From Karalla daura (taxonomy: Eukaryota; Chordata; Actinopteri; Chaetodontiformes; Leiognathidae), in assembly GCA_029224185.1 (NCBI GenBank), contig CM055188.1, forward strand, positions 10,122,997 to 10,186,996: DNA of 64,000 nucleotides, written 5' to 3'. The position numbers and the translations under genes were made by a program. Positions 48,900 to 62,289 of the stretch are shown one piece after another (position 1 is the first letter of the stretch; every line of letters begins with the position of its first letter). The notes below the pieces were generated by a model. That model ran no database searches. It was not told the origin of the DNA and saw nothing but the letters and a program-made list of their open reading frames with translations.

Positions 48900-51380
48900 T
48901 TTATTTTGTGTCTAGAACACAAGGCCAATATCAACCATTTCATGTAATCTTAGCCACTGACTGAATTCCTTCACCAAGCAATTTGAATAGAAAATATGGA
49001 GTCCAGAAAACAAAGCACAACCCAACAATGTGCTTGTCTCCCAATAGTTTATGACTTCCTCGCTAGTGTGTGGGGCTCAGTTCCTTTGTGAGACATATAT
49101 ATCTTGGGAGACAGCTGGGAAATATGTAGGCTAGTTTCATTTAAAATAAGAGGCTCAGCTATTTCCTAAAACAACTGGGCTCCGTTGTTCTTTGCAAATG
49201 TAATGCAGTCAGGACTTGTGCCTGAAGTTTGTCCAGAGGCCTTTTCCTCTGGAACTCTTCATGATTTACAATGTTCTTCAATCAGCGATTTAACTTTCTA
49301 ATGTTGTGCTACTGAAGCTCCAGAGTCAGCTCCTTCAGTTTAAAATCACTGCCTCCTTGTCATGAATGCCAAATACCTTTCCTCAGTGTAATTTCCAGTA
49401 AAAACAAGGACAAAGAAATTAATTTCTACACTCCTTTTCGGAGATTTACGACCCTGACTATGACGCAGAGGGGTTACGGCGAACTGTGTCTTGTTAATGA
49501 TTTAATGATGAGTTTACATTGGAGAATCTGTTGTGAAGTCAATCACCGGCATAGACTGCAAGGAAACACTGACTCAGGCAGGTGAAACAAACATCTGTCA
49601 TCTCTCCACCACCCCCAATGAAGCAACAGTTATGCCTGCAGCTACCAAGCAAAGGAGGCAGAATAAAATATTGTGAATTGCTCTGAACCGTATGTCAAAG
49701 TGATGTAATATCAAGAACACTGCCTTCATGAAGAAAGGTTAAGACAGTCGAGACAATGTCCTTGAAAGGATATTTGAGAAGTCAGTGAGGCAGAACAAAG
49801 TATGCTCTCATCTGCACCCAATGAAATATTTTGCAGGTTTTCAGTTTGATCTTATGATGAAATAGTTTTTGAAAGCGTTAGTAAATTAACCTTTGATAAT
49901 GTCACTTTAACAGTAGTCCTTTCCTGCTCTGTGATTTATTGCCGCCTTTGTTGCTCCCTTTCATTATATAGATTTAGCACATTTGTACCTACATTTTGTC
50001 CATTATTTTGTTACTCTTTTCTTGCTGGTTACGTTTTGTAGAAAGAAATACTAAAGAGCCATAATGTTACTTAAATGTAATTGCTGCTTACTCAGTATTT
50101 TTGGTGGTTAAGCACGTGGCTTATGCCATGGCGAGTCTGAATTACTTGTGCTGATGCATGCAAGTTTTTGAATAAAACATTGAAATCGTGAAAATTTGTC
50201 CACTTGTTTGTTACTTAGATATTGTTACTTGGTCACTTGCTTACAGCTTATTACTTTAACGAGGCGTTACAAAAACCACACACAAACTGTACAGTTTATG
50301 AAGCTGATGTAGGTCACTGCATACATTTTCTGCTGTGCACCAACCGTCTGAATGGTCCAGAGCAGCACTCTAAGTTGCTCCTCAGTGTGAGTGTGAGAGT
50401 AAAGGATGTGAGCGTCTGCAACTGCGGATCGGACCGCCTGCCTTTTGCTGCTGTCCATTCCACAATTGCTGGACCCCTGCAGCTCTTCCTGTGGGTGGCG
50501 GTGCCCATGTCCCTGCTCCTGATGGTCTATAGCCGTCTGCTTGAGTTTCATTTAATTTTAATTTCTTCAGTTTTAATTTTTCCATGAGTGGCCAAACCAA
50601 TCACCAGCAGCACTTTTATCTAATTCCAGCATTACTGGTGATAAATCATCTGAATGTCAGTGATAGCCAACAACAATACAGTGGTATCTCCATCAGATCA
50701 CATGTGTTGGGGCCAAGCATCTTGTTTTCTCCACTCTCTTAAAAACTGCAACCACTGGGGATTCACCTCATTGTTACCTTACTCAGATCGACTTAACTGG
50801 CAAAACGGCAGCATTCCTCAGGTTCTTCCTGAAGTGGGCTTAAAGGAATCTGGCTTGCAAAAAAGTGGGACAGAGGAAGAAGGAGTATCTCACACAGATG
50901 CTGAATAGATGCTGAAATACTGGAATGCAGCTGTAACAGGGTCTGCTGTTTTGATGATGTTTTTACCAATGACATCCATGCAATGAAGCTACCAGTGCTG
51001 TGTACAACGACACTTGCACAGCCGTCTCGGACAAAAGCATCACACGTGGCAGCAAACGTCAAGAATTTGAAGCTTGAGTCTATTCTGCAACTTTCAACTC
51101 CTCGGTGTGATTCATTGCATAATCTATAATAAGAGCAATCCCTCAGACATATAAGATATGTTGCATGCGTCATTCATCACCAAAGCAAAATTATATAATA
51201 AAACACAAGACACTTTGCTTTGATCTGCGCCGCACTGGACTGTGGCCCAATCAAGCTGCTTTGACTGTGTGGACTTTTGGGTTTAACGCCTGTTTGAAAA
51301 AGGTTTTAATTATGGTATAATGATAAAATTATTAGTATGACCATGAAATGACAGCACAAATCTTTCACAGCCAGTGTGCG
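48900..51380. other. Intergenic, no gene recognised
   Basis: A 121-codon open frame at 50222-50587 with overlapping minus-strand frames has no recognised domain. The rest is non-coding. Confidence 0.45.
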
Positions 51381-51384
51381 TCAG

Positions 51385-51715
51385 TCTGTTATCTTACCTG
51401 CTTTATACCCACTGGTGTTATGGGGGTGTGCTGGTTTACATCTCTAGCTCACATACAGTAGGGAAATACACCCTGGACAGGTTCATCGCAGGGCACACAC
51501 ACCATTCGCTCTCTCATTCACACCTAGGGACAATTTGGAGTCGCCAGTTGACCTCACTTCATGTTTTTGGACTTTGGGAGGAAACCAGAGTACTTGGAGA
51601 AAACCCACACATGTGGGGAAAACATGAAAACTCTACACAGAAATGGCCCGGAGCAGCCGGGAATGGGATGCAAAGCCACAACTTTCTTGCTGTGAGGCTG
51701 TACTTTGTTTTGCAT
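51385..51715 (+). repeat. Common teleost interspersed repeat, longest copy
   Basis: The full order of blocks is visible: 'ttacctgctttataccc', 'tacaccctggacaggttc', 'gcagggcacacac', 'cacctagggacaatttgg', 'tttttggactttgggagg', 'gaaaacccacaca', 'aactctacacagaaatgg' and 'cttgctgtgaggc'. It is the least degraded copy in the window and a useful reference for the others. Confidence 0.75.
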
Positions 51716-51719
51716 GAGA

Positions 51720-54400
51720 ATTACAGTATTTATTTTTTCATGATTTCATTTTCCTAAAATTTCCTCCCATTACACAAGCTGTAATATAATATCAGCTTCT
51801 AGCTTTTTTGACCACGTGCCTGAGTGTATGAATCCTAAAACTGACTAAGAGTCAAACATTTCCTCTCAAATCAAGTCATCAAATAATCTCTCTTGTCCTG
51901 TGTCACAGAGTCAGAGACATAAAGACTATTCAGGTTTAAAAAGTTAAAGTTTAAAAATCTCCAGCCAGTTTATTGCCACCTATAAAGTCACGTTAAGCCT
52001 CAGATGCAGCAGGAGTCAGAAGTGGATATGAGTGCACTGAACATCTGCTCTCCCAGAGCAGTAGTAAAAGCAGCCTGTTTTTCTAGGAAGATTTCCCTGC
52101 AAGAGGAAGAGTCAGAACAAAGTTCAGCTCCTGAGGTGCTTTTCCAAAAACAAGCAGGATCCATGGTGAAAGTCAGAAGTGATGATGTGTTCAAGTGTTG
52201 TCGGACACAAACTGTACATGGTCACTGACCAGAGTGATTTGAATCATAATATTTACAGTGTCAATGACGGTTCATTGAGAGGGACAACTCTTCCTCACAT
52301 ACAGCTTTGATTAAATTTTGAAGAAAAAATAACACATGAAGCTCTGTTGAACCTCACCTGGGACAAACCTCACAGTCATTCATTACATTCCCTTCCCTCT
52401 CTCTTTCCAATTCAGGACAATTCCTTTTTCACTGAGCTAAATATTGTATTTTGAATAACGATGTTTTTCATCGTGCTGCAATATATTATTTGCCGTTATA
52501 GTTACTTGACGATTTTTTTTTTCTTAAATGATTTTGTAAACAACACGCAAGAATACCTTACTTGAAGATATTGAACATAAAGAAGCATTTTGAGGTATAA
52601 CTTGCAGGAAGAAAACAAAATGTCCTGCAGCCAGGCCCATGCAAGGGGCTTATTTTGCTGGAGTAGCTCCGATTAAGAGGTGGAGGGCAGGTGTGTGCTG
52701 TCGGGCCTTAAAAATATACAATGCAATGATGAGTAATTAGCTGCGTTAACAGCTGGAAGCTAATTGGCAAATTGAGATATCTCATGCAGCTTCACAAATT
52801 GACTATGCACATGCAGCAAAACAATAGAGATCTTGCAGCTTATTAAAATAGCAGAATGCAAGATAGCGTCACAGTATTTTAACTGTCACGCTCGTTAGCA
52901 TGTAGTTGTTGACACACACAGACACTCACATCATCTAGGTCTTGATGCCAGAAAGTTATACACATTTAAGTTACATGTGTGTAGATGTACATTTAAACAG
53001 TAACATTAATGTCATATTTATGTTTTTATATGATATTTTTCAGCAAAACTATGAGAATACTTTATTATCTGAGTGTCCAGAGAAATGGCCAGGTGTCATG
53101 ATAGTAGGTAGGCTGTGGCTTCACCTCAGGCCCCTATCATCCAGATAAGCACTGGCTGGCAGTAGGTGTGAGAGTAACACAAAAACAACAACAGTAACAA
53201 ATAGTTAACTTTGCCCAGTAAAGGAAGGCAAAATTAGCGACACATTTATCTCTTTAATCATCCACGGTGAACACACTGTAAGTGCTATGGCGTGGATGCA
53301 ACACTTTTTCATTCATGCCCTTGTAAATCCACAATTTGTAGCTTGTTTGGATTGATTATGAATGAACATAAATGAATGCCAGTGAATTTGTCTTTATCAT
53401 ATATCATGTTTTTTATTACGCACAAGAAAATATATCCCAACCGCTGGTGCAGACTAACTAGCTCATACTCTGCATCTTTTGGGGAAAAATCTTCAGGAGT
53501 GTATTGACATGCAGTTTTGCGAATTACTGCAGTCAAGTGTGTAACTGTACTGACCTTTCATTTTATGTGAATAATGTACTTGTACCTGCATCTTTTGTGT
53601 TCTCTCTTTACAAAGTAAACAGAGGATTGGTAGAGCTTCTTTCAAAACATTTCCTCTTTCTCCTTTTCCCTGGGTGTGTTTTGTTTAGAGTAAGTTATGA
53701 TGTCACACAATACATACTCAGCTTGCTGGAAATGGACAAAGAGACCAAAAGAAAAATGTTCATGTGATGAAATAGCAGCATCTGGGCTTGTCTACACAAA
53801 CAACCCTCTTCCCTGTCATTCACTGAAGAACATCATGAACACACAGGGGGCAGGGCTTCTGTGAGGATTTTGTCGGAAAGCAGCGATATGGAAACTCAAG
53901 ACCACTCATTGAGTGGGGTCGGGGAGTGCCATTTCACACTGGGCAACTCAACTGAAACATGAAACAGAGCATGAGCACTCAGAGTTACCAAAGACAGCAA
54001 AAGCACCGCTCAACACCTGTGTTGAAATCAGGAATGGCTTGCAAAGACCAGTGCCTGAAACAGGTGACCTCTGAATTAGATTTGATTGACATCTCTGTCA
54101 ATATAAATGCTTTTTAGAAGCAGCAAAGAGACACTGTGGCCAGCACTTTGCCAGCTGAACATATCTCCTCCCCCAGGGAGATATGGCTCGCTGTTTTGGT
54201 TCATCAGAGCCAACTAACCTTGACTTTCTTGATGATTTTGTTGGTGACCTTTACAGTATTATGGAAATACTGCCCACACACACACCATTAGACACAAGAC
54301 TGGAAACACATTAAAGAGGCTTTTTTTATGTAATAATAGTTGATTGGTTCATATTCTCTCTGTTCAGCATCCTCCAACAAAGATGCGTGGTGGTGGGCTT
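51720..54400. other. Intergenic, no gene recognised
   Basis: AT-rich non-coding DNA. A 9-bp perfect hairpin (54160-54168 with 54177-54185) is the only structured item noted. Confidence 0.45.
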
Positions 54401-54404
54401 CATA

Positions 54405-54450
54405 CATAGACTGTATATAAAAAATGGACATAGTCCATAGTCATGGTCTG
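54405..54450 (+). repeat. Dispersed teleost repeat terminus
   Basis: The block 'catagactgtatataaaa' followed by 'atggac(a/g)tag' is a familiar start of a common fish repeat. Only the first ~45 bases are recognisable. Confidence 0.4.
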
Positions 54451-54539
54451 AAAAGTGAAAGGGATGTGACTTTACACAACAATTAACAATACCACAGAGA
54501 TCTCTGCTAAGGCTGACTCCAATGCACACTCATTCACTC

Positions 54540-55175
54540 ATAGGAGGTTGTCTGATTGACATTGGCAGCACTTCACAAATCAGTGGGGTGGAGCCTGCTT
54601 GTTTCCATCCCTGCCCTGCAAAGAAAATGGACATCAGGAAGCTGGACAGGACCATCCGGAGAGCTAGCTCCATGATCAGTCTGAGCCTGGAGTCTGTAGA
54701 GACTGTACTGGAGGAGAGGACGATGTCCAGGCTCAGAGTCATCTTGGAGAACCCCAGCCACCCCCTGGACAGCGCTCTCCTACAGCAGAGAAGCTCCTTC
54801 AGCGGCAGACTGCTGTCCCTGAGCTCCTCCACTGAAAGACTCAGGTGCTCTTGCGTTCCCTGTGCCATCAGGTGGCACAATGCAAGACTTTGGACAGGGG
54901 GGGCGGGTCCCTTGATGTCATTTGTTTGTTACATCTCACATCCCTTGTGCACTTCCACTTGCACACACAGACTTGCCACTTTGTTCCTTATTGCACTATT
55001 TGTGTTGTGTGTGTTTTCATATGGGTCCTGTTGTACTATATGTGTGTTTGTTTTGTATGTGCTCCCTTGTTGATTGTCGATCCTATCCCCTTTCGAATTG
55101 TTACAATACGTTGTTGTATTCTTCTTCCAAGATTACACATGCCCGATACTGATGCAGTAATTTTCTTGATGATGT

Positions 55176-55180
<5 letters not shown>
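54540..55180 (+). mobile_element. 5'-truncated non-LTR retrotransposon 3' end
   Basis: An uninterrupted frame within 54522-55073 encodes the C-terminal segment seen after the reverse transcriptase in teleost LINEs: RKLDRTIRRASSMISL, LRVILENPSHPLDSALL, QQRSSFSGRLLSLSSSTERL and a degraded final block (VPCAIRWHNARLW). The RT core is absent, so the insertion is 5' truncated. A 3' UTR-like T/G-rich stretch follows and ends at a (GA)n tract. The intact frame implies a younger insertion than the fossil at 57105-58075. Confidence 0.65.
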
Positions 55181-55217
<37 letters not shown>

Positions 55218-55227
55218 AAGAGAGAGG
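55176..55227. repeat. (GA)n microsatellite at LINE 3' end
   Basis: GA repeats with AAAG and GGGA interruptions directly after the LINE-like 3' region; it may descend from the element's tail. Confidence 0.85.
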
Positions 55228-55229
55228 CC

Positions 55230-56074
55230 TCAATCTACATAGATGATAATGGCAGACACTAGATGATTCCTGTGGAGGCTGGACATGAAAAAGCTTGCAG
55301 TGGATTTAAATTGACCATGATGATCAGTGTAGAGGAAGAGTTTACAAAAAAGTGAGATTTTGTTTAAAGACAACAATGAATGACCTCTACAACTGCCAAT
55401 TTACAACTTTAAACAGGTGCAGCTGTGCTCCATGCACTAGCAAATTTGGTAGACTGGCTTACATTATGATTCTCATTCTGAATTATCTGCTTTTCTAAAC
55501 CATTTTTCTTTCTCTCCTTAATTTTTAGAGGCTTGCCAGAGGAACCAGCCCAAGATCGTTCTGAAAACAATAGACACATGAATCTCAGATACCGTGGGAT
55601 ATATTAGTGTAGCTCCACGCTAACTTGCATGCATTCATCTGAGCAAGATGCAGGAAATCTGAGCAAGAACACTGTGTTGTGAAAAACAAAACATTTTATC
55701 ACAGATGATCAGTAAAATTGATAAAATCACTTTCATGTGGCCGTGAATAAAATTATTGCAGTGTTCCACCTGTCATAGGACAGTGTTGCCCAAAGCAAAT
55801 ATTGAATGGGTGTGAGCTATTTACAGAAAAAAAAGGCATTTTTTGTCATTGTACTCACAGAGATTTGCTTGTACAGCACCAAAACAAATTATATACTTGA
55901 GCAGAAATTAAACATAAATCAGACATGACAAATGTTAGTTTTGTAGTTTTGTATTTTGTTTAAAGGATAAAGGTTAATATTTAAAAGTTGGGCCATACTG
56001 GCCTGTCCTATGTTACCTTTATTTATTGTACTGTCTTATGTTCAAAGTTCAATTCACTCGAATCCAGGGACACA

Positions 56075-56172
<98 letters not shown>

Positions 56173-57100
56173 CACACACACACACACATACTTGCATACA
56201 GTACATGTACTTTGTGATCAAATGCTCACAGTTAAAAAAATAACTTTTTTCTTAATCTTAAATAAATTAATGTTAAATGAGTGTTTAACATTCACATGGG
56301 TTCGTAGTGCAGCTCCATTTTGAAGTAAATTATCAGTGACTCTAGTGACCAGTGGTCAGTCAGGAGACCTTGAAATTGAAAGGTGAGGTTTTAATATTAA
56401 AATGTTTAAACAGATCAATTTAATGTTACTCAAAATTTGTAAATTTCATTTTCAACGCATGTGATCCACTCTCTTAGTAGTATTACTCTAAAACTGTCAG
56501 CTGTGAACATTTTTAACAATAGGGCATAATGTTAGAGCAGTTATCAGAAAACATTTTTACAATGAATGTTATTCCAAAAGATTAAGAGAACTTAAAGAAC
56601 TTCCCAGAAAACTCATAATGAAATCATTCTACATTTAAAGAAGGGTATCATTACAATCACAAAATTATGAGCACACGCTGAAAATATCTGCAGTACAACT
56701 GGTTAATACATCATACTCCAGTTAAACTTTAAAATTCAATAGTGCAGTCCCGGGTGTTTGCATAAGATGTGAAGGAAAAGGGCACGGTATTCCATTGTTG
56801 TGCCAGGATTCCCCTAACAAACATTCTGGGAAGGAGTGAAAAAGTGTATTGAGTTAATATTAAGGATAAAATTCTATTTAGAACAATGAAACACTTTCTA
56901 TTGGGTATCTAGCCAGCTCACTGTAGCATAAAAACATAATAAAAATTAATACATTCAACGTAACATTCAATCAATGTCTTTGGAGCAAAAACCTGATAGC
57001 AGGGTCTCCCTTCTCTCCGGTTGTTTCACTGCACCTTGAAGTTGGGTTACAGGTTATGACTGTTGTCAGCATGTACTCTATGGACCAGACATCGAACAAC
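55230..57100. other. Intergenic with (CT)n array
   Basis: No gene is recognised. The (CT)n-(CA)n tract at 56079-56188 is the main feature; the rest is AT-rich. Confidence 0.45.
56079..56188. repeat. (CT)n-(CA)n microsatellite
   Basis: About 45 CT units (56079-56169) and then about 9 CA units. Confidence 0.96.
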
Positions 57101-57104
57101 ACCC

Positions 57105-58075
57105 AGTAATAACACCCACCTTTTCTGGAGTCCATGGGACGGGTGCTGGAAAGCACCCCAACAGGCGACTCCATGATAACACAACCTGGAGGGGCGCGAG
57201 TGGGAAGAACAGCCTACTTGATCCGAACTTGAATGTTAATCAGTTGTTGGACTTCTGTGCTGGTACCAGTTTGTTCACCCTGGTCAGTGCACATCTGGAA
57301 CATCTGAGACTGAAACATCAGTTGGCCAAAGTGAACTGAAACATCTTTGCAACATTGCATGGAGGATGGGTACAGTGCCTCTGGACTGGCAGACTGGGCT
57401 GGTGGTTCCTCTTTATAAGAAGGGAGATCTTCTGTAACTGTGGGGGGATCACAATTCTCAGTTCCCCGGGAAAGTCGTTGCCAGGGTACTGGAGAGGAGG
57501 AGAGCCTGGCTGTTAGTTTAACCTCAGATCCAGGAGGAACAATGTGGTTTTCACTCTGGTCCTGGAGCTCTGGAGCAGCTCTATACTCTGGCGAGGGTGT
57601 CTCCTTTACTTGTAGCCTTGCGGGTGTTATTCTTGTTCATTTATGGACAGAATAGGCACAGCCAAGTCAATGAGGGTGTCAGGTTCGGCGGCCTTAGGAT
57701 TCCTTCTCTGCTTTTCAGATGACGTGGTCCTACTGGCCTCGTCCAACAGTGACCTCCAGCTTGCACTTGAGCAGCATGCAGTGTTGAGTCTGTTAAATCT
57801 GAGGCCATGGTTCTCAGCTGAAAAAGCGTGGAGCGTCCACTCCAGGTAGGAGAGGAGTCCCTCCCTTAAGCGGAAGAAGTCAACTATCTTAAAGTGTTGT
57901 TCATGAGTGAGGGAAAAAGGGAATCGGAGATAGACAAGCAGATTGACCACAGCGCTGCAATCACTGTAACACTATGTGATGGTAAAGAGAGAAATGAACC
58001 AGAAGACAAAGCTTTCCATTTATCTACATTCCAATCTTCATCCATGCTCATGGGCTCTGGGCAATATAGTTAGTT
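57105..58075 (+). mobile_element. Decayed APE-type non-LTR retrotransposon
   Basis: Ordered blocks of a very common fish LINE ORF are visible with large internal deletions and frameshifts. They are the endonuclease end ('cctggaggggcg', 'ttggacttctgtgctgg'), the reverse-transcriptase start ('tctttataagaagggaga', 'gggggatcacaattctcag', 'ggagaggagga'), the palm after a large deletion ('tttatggacagaatagg', 'ttttcagatgacgtggtcc', encoding a FxDDVVLLASSN-like box where the family has FADD), then 'ctgaggccatggttctcag' and the post-RT segment near 57976 (VKREMNQKTKLSIYL). No frame is intact across it. I do not assign the clade. Confidence 0.75.
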
Positions 58076-58079
58076 TTCT

Positions 58080-61000
58080 CTGCGGCATGGCTGCGGTCAG
58101 CCACTTAATATACAAACTGCATCGGATACACACATTTCATAGTAGAAGCAAAAGAGACAAGACAGGAATTTTTGTTACTGATTTAAAATATATCCCTTTG
58201 TTTCACAGAAGTTGTTGAGTTAAGGGTTTGCTGTGGAGAACCAAGCCACGGCATATTCATACTGGCTAACATGTCAGAAAGTAAAACTATTGACTTTGAC
58301 AGTAATACTGTGAGATGGATTTCCTGTACTGACATTTCCCCCGGAGGCTGATCCTTCACAATCACACACAATTAGCCAACGAGTTCTTTCATATCTATGT
58401 TGACAGCCAGTTTATTGTGAATAATTTCCAACAAAAATCTGCCAGACAGCATTCAGGTTTTCCTTCCGGACTTTGATTAAAAGTGTGTGGAGATACACAC
58501 GAAGAAAATTTGTGACTTCAAAAGGCAGCATCACGTTTCAGGGCCACAAAAGATCAGATCTGTCTTGTGTTGTGTCTGGCACAAAAGGGTACAAATCTGA
58601 AATGGCCTGTATCTGATCTGGCCAGTACGTGATATCTTTGTCATGTTTAGGTGATTTGACATGAGCTGTCACAGGAGATGGAAGGAATGATACTCTCGGT
58701 GTGGAGGAGAAGAAGAAGAAGAAGTGGAAACTGCTGGAAATGTTGAGTGGACAGCAGCATAGAAACATATTCTCAAGGGAAAAACATTGAACCATCAACT
58801 GCCAATTCAAGTAGCTTGTACTGTAAAAAGGTACACAGACATGCAGAATGGCTGCAGTCAAAGGCAAGACTTTTATTAAAAATACAGTCCTGCGTGTGCC
58901 TCGGGTCTCCCCAGCATGTTCTCTCTTTCACACATACCCACGCACATACACTCACGCACATACACACACATGCATTGCTGAGACATCCTGTCCACATTGC
59001 CAAATCAACTCCTTTGTTTGGTTGCCTCTGAATTTCTAGATCTGAGGATTGAAGTGGTGGATTTGCTTTGGTGGTGGAAGCCTTGTGCTCGGCAGGCAGT
59101 CATTTGGCTCCAGAATCTGGTCCCACAGAGACCAGGTTTATAAACTTTACTTGTCTCTTTTTCCATGCTGGCCCAAAAGTTTGAAAACCTTTGTGTTTTG
59201 TCTTTGCAGTTTGAGGACATAAAAACAGAGAGAGATGGATTATGGATACAGATATATAAATATGGAATAAAATAAGAGATTAAGATGACACATGAATGGT
59301 GAGAAGGTGAAAAGGTTGATGATCATCCTGACTTAATCTCTGAAAACCTTTTTATCAGCCAAGCCTCTGAAGCACACTCCTCACACTCACTGCTTTAAAA
59401 GGTAAAGGGCTTCAAGGTTCTGAGGTTAAAGCATCACGCCTTAACCTCAATATCAAAAGAGGGTGTGATATGAAAAGCTCAGAGAAAACACAGAGATGTA
59501 GGAGCATAAAACTGAAGTGGTTGCAGGTGCAGAGCCTGTGAGTTCAGGTTGATTTTTGAGAGTGATTGAGCTTAAAAACGTTCTCAGGGTCCACAATACC
59601 TAAGACCTTTCTAAGTTTCATTCTCAAAATAAAATAGTATACGGCAGAATCTGCACAGGAGCAAAACAGAGCTTGGTCTACTCAGCTGCTGAAGTGAAAG
59701 AACATGTGTACTGTTTAGTGTTAACAGTTGGGAGATAAAATGAAAACCAATCAGGATATTGTCAAACACAATTCTTCATGCCTGCTCAAGGGGCCTTCGC
59801 ACATTTTTATTTTTCAAAACTAAATTAAGTTTACATATTTCTGAAAGCAGGAGAAAGTAAATAAAGGCTGGAGATGTAGGTGCTTTGTCTCTTCTTGGGA
59901 ATGTAAAAGAAATCTGCAGATAGCAAAACGCCTCTGTCTTTGCTAAAGACATCACAGCCCAGCAAACTATGTACTCAATGATGGTTGCCATCCGGAGCAG
60001 TTGCACTTTATGAAGAAAGTGCAACAGATGAATATGAAAACAGCTGCACATCAGTCTGCACAACCAGGGTCAAATATTGAAGTAAAGGCCAGCAGTGAGA
60101 AAAACACATTGTTCATGTGGAGGGGACTTGAAGGGACAGATCATCAATCAAAACAAATATCAGACATTACGCATTAGGGTCCTTCTTTTTTTTTTTTGAG
60201 TTACAGCCAAAGCTCTGTTACAATCAGTGTGTGTCTTCATGTCAAATCCATTAATTTTGCCTGAATTCCACTTTTCTTTTTTTCAACTAAGCTTAGATTA
60301 AAGAGGAATTTATCTTCTCAGAACTACCTCTTAGCTGTGCAGATGTTGAGATAGAGGATAACATGAAAAAGCAAAAACCTTATGTCATGCTATTTATTTA
60401 GTGCTTAGAGCATGTTCTTCCTCCACCATAGAAATGACTGCTGTCCAGAAATATCTCTGAGATACAGCATTTGTGAATTATTATGAAAACATGCCGCAGC
60501 ATATGTACACTGAGTGCAGAAACCACACAGTGACAGAAATACTAACAACTAACTAGAGAGCCTAAGTTGAGCTAAAAGTTGAAATTTTGCTGTTAAAAAT
60601 GTTCATGTTTAAGGTCATTGCCTGCTTTTTAAGAGACATAATTACTTAGATGTAAAGCTGCAGACTTGTGAGCTAGTTTTAAGTCTTTAATGGGAACAGG
60701 AGTTTGGCCGAGAGCCACAGTCAGCCTAAACATCAGTTTAAATGTTTTCATGTGTTTCAATGGTTCTCTGGATCATGCAACTTTAATAATAGTTTTATCC
60801 TCCATAGAGTACCAGTGAAGGCTAAAACAGACATGTTCAGTTAATCAGTGCTGTGTTTTATCTTATGACCGGATCTCAGATATATCAAACTACGTTTACA
60901 TAAGTTTCTCCAAATTTGAATGGAAATCCTCAAGCTGCCACCTGGGCAGAAACAGTACGGTCCAGTCATGAGCTCCACAGGCCCGGCTATTGTCATGGTT

Positions 61001-61490
61001 ATATAAGATGAAATAGCAGGTGAGATTTATCCACTGGCTTTTACACAGGGATTCCTGGGGATTTAGTGTCTGAACCTTTCCTGCCAACACTTTTGTCATC
61101 TGAAATTATTGACGCAGCAGAAAAGCTTGAAAAACAATCCTGCATTTTCTCAAGATTCCTCAATTTTGCCCTGCGCTCTCGTAACGTGGAGACAAGTTAG
61201 ACAAGCGTAAACCTGTCTGACATAATGCACCTCATCAGAGCAAGGCCTCTTGGTAAATGTCCACATCTCTCAAACCCATTACGCAAATTACACAAATCCT
61301 TCTAAGATACTGGAGTCTCTACATCCAGACTGAGATAATCCTGGTAATGTTTTTTCATTCTTTTCTTTTCTTTTCTTTTGGCTTTATCCAGTCTGATCAA
61401 GCTCCATCACCACTGAAACCATTAGAACCCAAGTGTCTTCCCAAACTGAGTTGTTCTCTTCCCAACATGTAGACTTAAATGTGTGTGCAT
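58080..61490. other. Intergenic, no gene recognised
   Basis: A short (AAG)n run near 58708-58721 and a 9-bp perfect hairpin at 59421-59449 are present. Nothing else was recognised. Confidence 0.45.
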
Positions 61491-61494
61491 TGAA

Positions 61495-61700
61495 GATAGA
61501 AGGTTACACCCATCCATTGTCTTATTTTAGAGTCTCCAATCCACCCTAATGCATGTTTTTGGATTGTAGGAGTGGCACAGGAAACCTTCACACACAAACA
61601 CACAGGGAGCACATGCAAACTCTGCACTTACACGTAAATGGCCACGTCCATGACACAGACCCACAACCCTCTTGCTCCGCTGCAACACTGCGTGTCCCTG
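61495..61700 (+). repeat. Common teleost interspersed repeat, 3' portion
   Basis: The blocks 'agagtctccaatccaccc', 'gcatgtttttggattgtagg', 'cacacagggagcacatgc', 'aaactctgcac' and 'ccctcttgctcc' follow the family order. The head of the element is missing. Confidence 0.55.
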
Positions 61701-62019
61701 GACAGTGTTATGGTTTCAAACACCTAATTTACATACATACTTAAAAGTAAAATAAAAATGTTTGTTTCCCACTGAAATCTGAGAAAACTGTTAGAAAACT
61801 GTTATTTGAAACTCAAATTTTTGCAGTGGGCCTAATATTTTTTATTTTATTTAAATTATATAAAAATTGTAAAAAAAAAGAAAAACACATTAAAATTACA
61901 AGACTGCAGTCTCATTGATCTCGTTGCATTAGTTCATATCCTAATGGGTTTTCATTATCAGGCACTTATCTGAGTTCAGACCGTGACCTTCCAGACATTC
62001 GTTTCCTCGGCCGCTTCCT

Positions 62020-62280
62020 CCAACTTCTCCTTGAGCATCCCATGACGTGGGATGTGGGGCGTGTGTGATCTTTCGAGTGTGTCCTGGGTCTGCTACTTGG
62101 TGGACATGCCTGGGACACCTCCCTAGGAAAGCATCCTGGAGGCATCCTGGCTAGGTGCCAAAATCATCTCAGCTCATTCTTTTTGAAGCAGAGGAGCAGT
62201 GGCTCTACTTCTGGTGCCCCTGGATAGTGAGCCACTCTAGTCATCTGTAGGTGTAAGGCTGAACAGCTTTGTGATGTCAT
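62020..62280 (-). mobile_element. Decayed LINE fragment, post-RT region
   Basis: The plus strand shows 'gtgtcctgggtctgc', 'ggacatgcctgggacacctc', 'ctggaggcatcctgg' and 'gaggagcagtggctctact', the reverse complement of the ORF end of the same abundant LINE as at 57105-58075. Read on the minus strand it encodes LLLRFKK and then ARMPPGCFPREV with stops. It lies in the opposite orientation to the other two LINE pieces, so it is a separate insertion. Confidence 0.65.
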
Positions 62281-62289
62281 GGATCTTGT

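Noticed and set aside
50171..50176. AATAAA as a distal asip1 poly(A) signal
   Set aside because: It would need a 1.7-kb 3' UTR although two good signals lie closer to the stop codon.
50222..50587. 121-codon frame with a hydrophobic segment
   Set aside because: Frames on both strands are open here, which points to local base composition rather than a gene.
56010..56323. Ser-Leu repeat frames of up to 111 codons
   Set aside because: Translation of the (CT)n tract.
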